Assembly: GCA_965197405.1 (NCBI GenBank)
Contig: OZ240206.1
Span: forward strand, 1,860,001 to 1,924,000
Origin: G965197405 sp965197405
GTDB taxonomy: Bacteria > Chloroflexota > Dehalococcoidia > Lucifugimonadales > JAGWBF01
Length of the DNA: 64,000 nt
Reading direction: 5' to 3'
Shown in pieces: positions 62,299 through 64,000 of the stretch. Made by a program: the position numbers and the translations under genes. The notes under the pieces are model-generated. The model was not told where the DNA came from. It ran no database searches and saw only the letters and a program-made list of their open reading frames with translations. Every line of letters starts with the position of its first letter. The stretch's first letter is position 1.

Positions 62299-63696
62299 AT
62301 GGGCAAGACCATGTTCGAGAAAATCTGGGACGCCCACCTGGTGCACCAGGAGCCGGGGCAGCCGGCGATTATCTACATTGACCTCCACCTGCTGCATGAA
62401 GTTACCTCGCCGCAGGCCTTCGAGGGCCTGCGCCTGGCGGGTAGAAAGCTGCGCCGCCCCGACTTGACCATCGCCACCGCCGACCACAATACGCCCACCT
62501 GGGACCGCTCCATTCCGATTACGGACGAGATTTCCCTCCAGCAGCTGGAGGCGCTCTCGCGCAACGCCCCCGCGTTTGGCGTCACCCTATATGATATGTA
62601 CAGCCCCCTCCAGGGCATAGTCCACATCATAGGGCCTGAGCAGGGCTACACCCAGCCCGGCAAGACCATCGTCTGCGGCGACAGCCATACCTCCACTCAC
62701 GGGGCCTTCGGAGCTTTCGCAGTGGGCATAGGCACCTCTGAAGTGGAGCATGTAATGGCGACTCAAACGTTGCGCCAGAGCAAGCCCAAGACGATGGAGG
62801 TCCGGGTCAATGGGCAGCTGCCCACGGGCGTTACCGCTAAGGACCTGGTCCTGGGCATCATCGGACAGACCGGCATCAACGGGGGCATCGGCCACGTCAT
62901 CGAGTACACCGGAGAGGCGGTACGCGCCCTCTCCATGGAAGGTCGGATGACGGTGTGTAACATGAGCATTGAGGGAGGCGCCCGGGCAGGGATGATCGCC
63001 CCGGACGATACGACTTTCGACTATATGAGGGGCCGCGCCAACGTACCCCAGGGCAAGGACTTCGACGACGCCGTCGAGCGATGGCGTACCCTCCCGACAG
63101 ACCCGGATGCGGTCTTTGACAAGGTGGTGGAGATAGACAGCGCATCCCTGGAACCCTTCGTAACCTGGGGCACCAACCCGGGCATGGTAGCGCCCGTAAC
63201 CGGCCGGGTCCCCGACCCCGCCTCCTTCAGCGAAGCCAGCCAGCGGGAGGCCGCCGAGCGCGCCCTGACCTACATGGGCCTGGAGCCGAACACGCCCATC
63301 CAGGAAATCAAGATAGACCGGATATTCCTCGGCTCATGCACCAACGCCCGAATCGAAGACTTGAGGAACGCCGCCGGCGTGATTAGAGGTCGCAAGGCCC
63401 ACCCGGACGTGTACGCTATGGTCGTGCCGGGTTCCTTTGCCGTCAAGAAGCAGGCCGAGGAGGAGGGTCTGGACCGTATCTTCAAGGACGCGGGGTTTGA
63501 CTGGCGTGAGGCGGGCTGCTCCATGTGCCTGGGCATGAACCCCGACACGCTCCAGCCCGGCGAGCGCTGCGCCTCGACCTCGAACCGCAACTTTGAAGGC
63601 CGCCAGGGCAAGGGCGGGCGCACCCACCTGGTAAGCCCAGAGATGGCCACGGCAGCCGCCATCGCAGGGCGCTTCGTGGACATACGGGAGTGGTGA
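62299..63696 (+). CDS. leuC: 3-isopropylmalate dehydratase large subunit
   Basis: 465 residues. GSCTNARIEDLRNAAGVIRGRK and GCSMCLGMNPD carry the three Cys that hold the catalytic 4Fe-4S cluster; CGDSHTSTHGAFGAFAVGIGTSEVEHV is the family's GDSHT box. AAGGAGGTATCCCT precedes the ATG. It would need LeuD, which does not follow immediately; the next gene is an HNH endonuclease, so leuD lies beyond the window or elsewhere. Confidence 0.95.
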   Translation: MGKTMFEKIWDAHLVHQEPGQPAIIYIDLHLLHEVTSPQAFEGLRLAGRKLRRPDLTIATADHNTPTWDRSIPITDEISLQQLEALSRNAPAFGVTLYDMYSPLQGIVHIIGPEQGYTQPGKTIVCGDSHTSTHGAFGAFAVGIGTSEVEHVMATQTLRQSKPKTMEVRVNGQLPTGVTAKDLVLGIIGQTGINGGIGHVIEYTGEAVRALSMEGRMTVCNMSIEGGARAGMIAPDDTTFDYMRGRANVPQGKDFDDAVERWRTLPTDPDAVFDKVVEIDSASLEPFVTWGTNPGMVAPVTGRVPDPASFSEASQREAAERALTYMGLEPNTPIQEIKIDRIFLGSCTNARIEDLRNAAGVIRGRKAHPDVYAMVVPGSFAVKKQAEEEGLDRIFKDAGFDWREAGCSMCLGMNPDTLQPGERCASTSNRNFEGRQGKGGRTHLVSPEMATAAAIAGRFVDIREW

Positions 63697-63727
63697 CATC
63701 CCAGCCAAGCAAGGACATGATTGGAAT

Positions 63728-64000
63728 ATGAGCACCCTATCCGGCACGGCCCTCGGCGACTATGGGCACCCCGTTTTCCAGCGAGACGGCTTCGTCTGCG
63801 TCTACTGCGGGTTCGATGGAAACGGGTTCCACCAGTGGCGTCAATTGAGCGTTGACCATCTGCGGCCCGCCGACGCCGGCGGAACGGATTCCAGCGACAA
63901 CCTGGTCACTGCGTGCAATTTCTGCAACTCGGCGACAAGCCGGATGAAGTTCTCCCCCGACCAGAGCGCCAACGAAATCCTGGCGTTGAAGAAGCAGCAC
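63728..64000 (+). CDS. HNH endonuclease-like protein (partial, cut by window end)
   Basis: 91 residues are visible, with no stop before the window ends. FQRDGFVCVYCGFDG (first CxxC), LSVDHLRPADAGGTDSSDNLVTACNFCNSATS (the H-N-H core and second CxxC) and a tail KFSPDQSANEIL. The Zn-bound CxxC pairs and the SVDHLRP give the usual HNH pattern. It might belong to a mobile or defence context; the continuation is needed. Confidence 0.78.
   Translation, partial: MSTLSGTALGDYGHPVFQRDGFVCVYCGFDGNGFHQWRQLSVDHLRPADAGGTDSSDNLVTACNFCNSATSRMKFSPDQSANEILALKKQH

Overview
The window is GC-rich and gene-dense and reads like a chromosome segment of an uncultured Chloroflexota bacterium, most likely Dehalococcoidia/SAR202-like. 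That placement is an inference from gene content: two LLM-class F420/flavin oxidoreductases, tandem cyclase-family hydrolases, NTF2-like paralogues, an orphan molybdopterin oxidase subunit, a T-box-controlled ilv-leu operon, a phosphatidylinositol-type lipid pathway and many 100-135 bp palindromic repeats. No rRNA or single-copy marker is present to confirm it.

Layout: 0.2-11.3 kb holds metabolic genes (agmatinase family, nitroreductase, cytidylate-kinase-like, CotH lipoprotein, xanthine-dehydrogenase-type subunit, D-aminoacylase-type amidohydrolase, isochorismatase-like). 11.5-15 kb holds a copper P-type ATPase with a 50-residue YHS protein, a glutaredoxin-like gene that appears to end in selenocysteine-Ala-Phe-stop, and tRNA-Asp. 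15-21.5 kb is an accessory region: a HicAB module broken by a MITE, a PP2C / protein-kinase-like / MazF-like operon, an IS5-type element and a Panacea-domain (DUF4065) gene. 21.5-27.6 kb holds an LLM oxidoreductase, two tandem cyclases, three tandem NTF2-like proteins and three tandem DsrE-like proteins. 27.6-31.1 kb is a second accessory patch: a lipoprotein, a gene cut by a second IS5 copy, and a HicBA module split by a different MITE. 31-35.2 kb carries SbcD, nitronate monooxygenase, an ISAs1-family element with an 8-bp target duplication, and three tRNAs (Ala, Arg, Trp).

35.2-42.8 kb: surE, cysteine synthase, ribH, a two-domain disulfide oxidoreductase with an in-frame TGA at the first active-site Cys (predicted selenoprotein), then a CDP-alcohol phosphatidyltransferase, a PimA-like glycosyltransferase and inositol-1-phosphate synthase (a candidate phosphatidylinositol-mannoside route), and signal peptidase I. 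42.8-46.6 kb is a zinc uptake cluster (Fur/Zur regulator, His-rich ZnuA with tandem repeats, ZnuC, ZnuB) with matching palindromes before the regulator and before znuA. 46.7-52 kb: a DrrAB-type exporter and a membrane/cupredoxin cassette. 52.3-56.4 kb: a SWIM-domain/SNF2-helicase pair. 56.4-63.7 kb: T-box leader, ilvB, ilvN, ilvC, leuA, leuC, then a truncated HNH endonuclease gene.

Main discoveries: two independent predicted selenoproteins, each with a suitable hairpin just after the TGA; two HicAB modules whose toxin genes were each hit by a different non-autonomous element with reconstructable target duplications; and a kinase/phosphatase/MazF-like/Panacea gene set that has been split by an IS and may be an undescribed signalling or toxin-antitoxin module.
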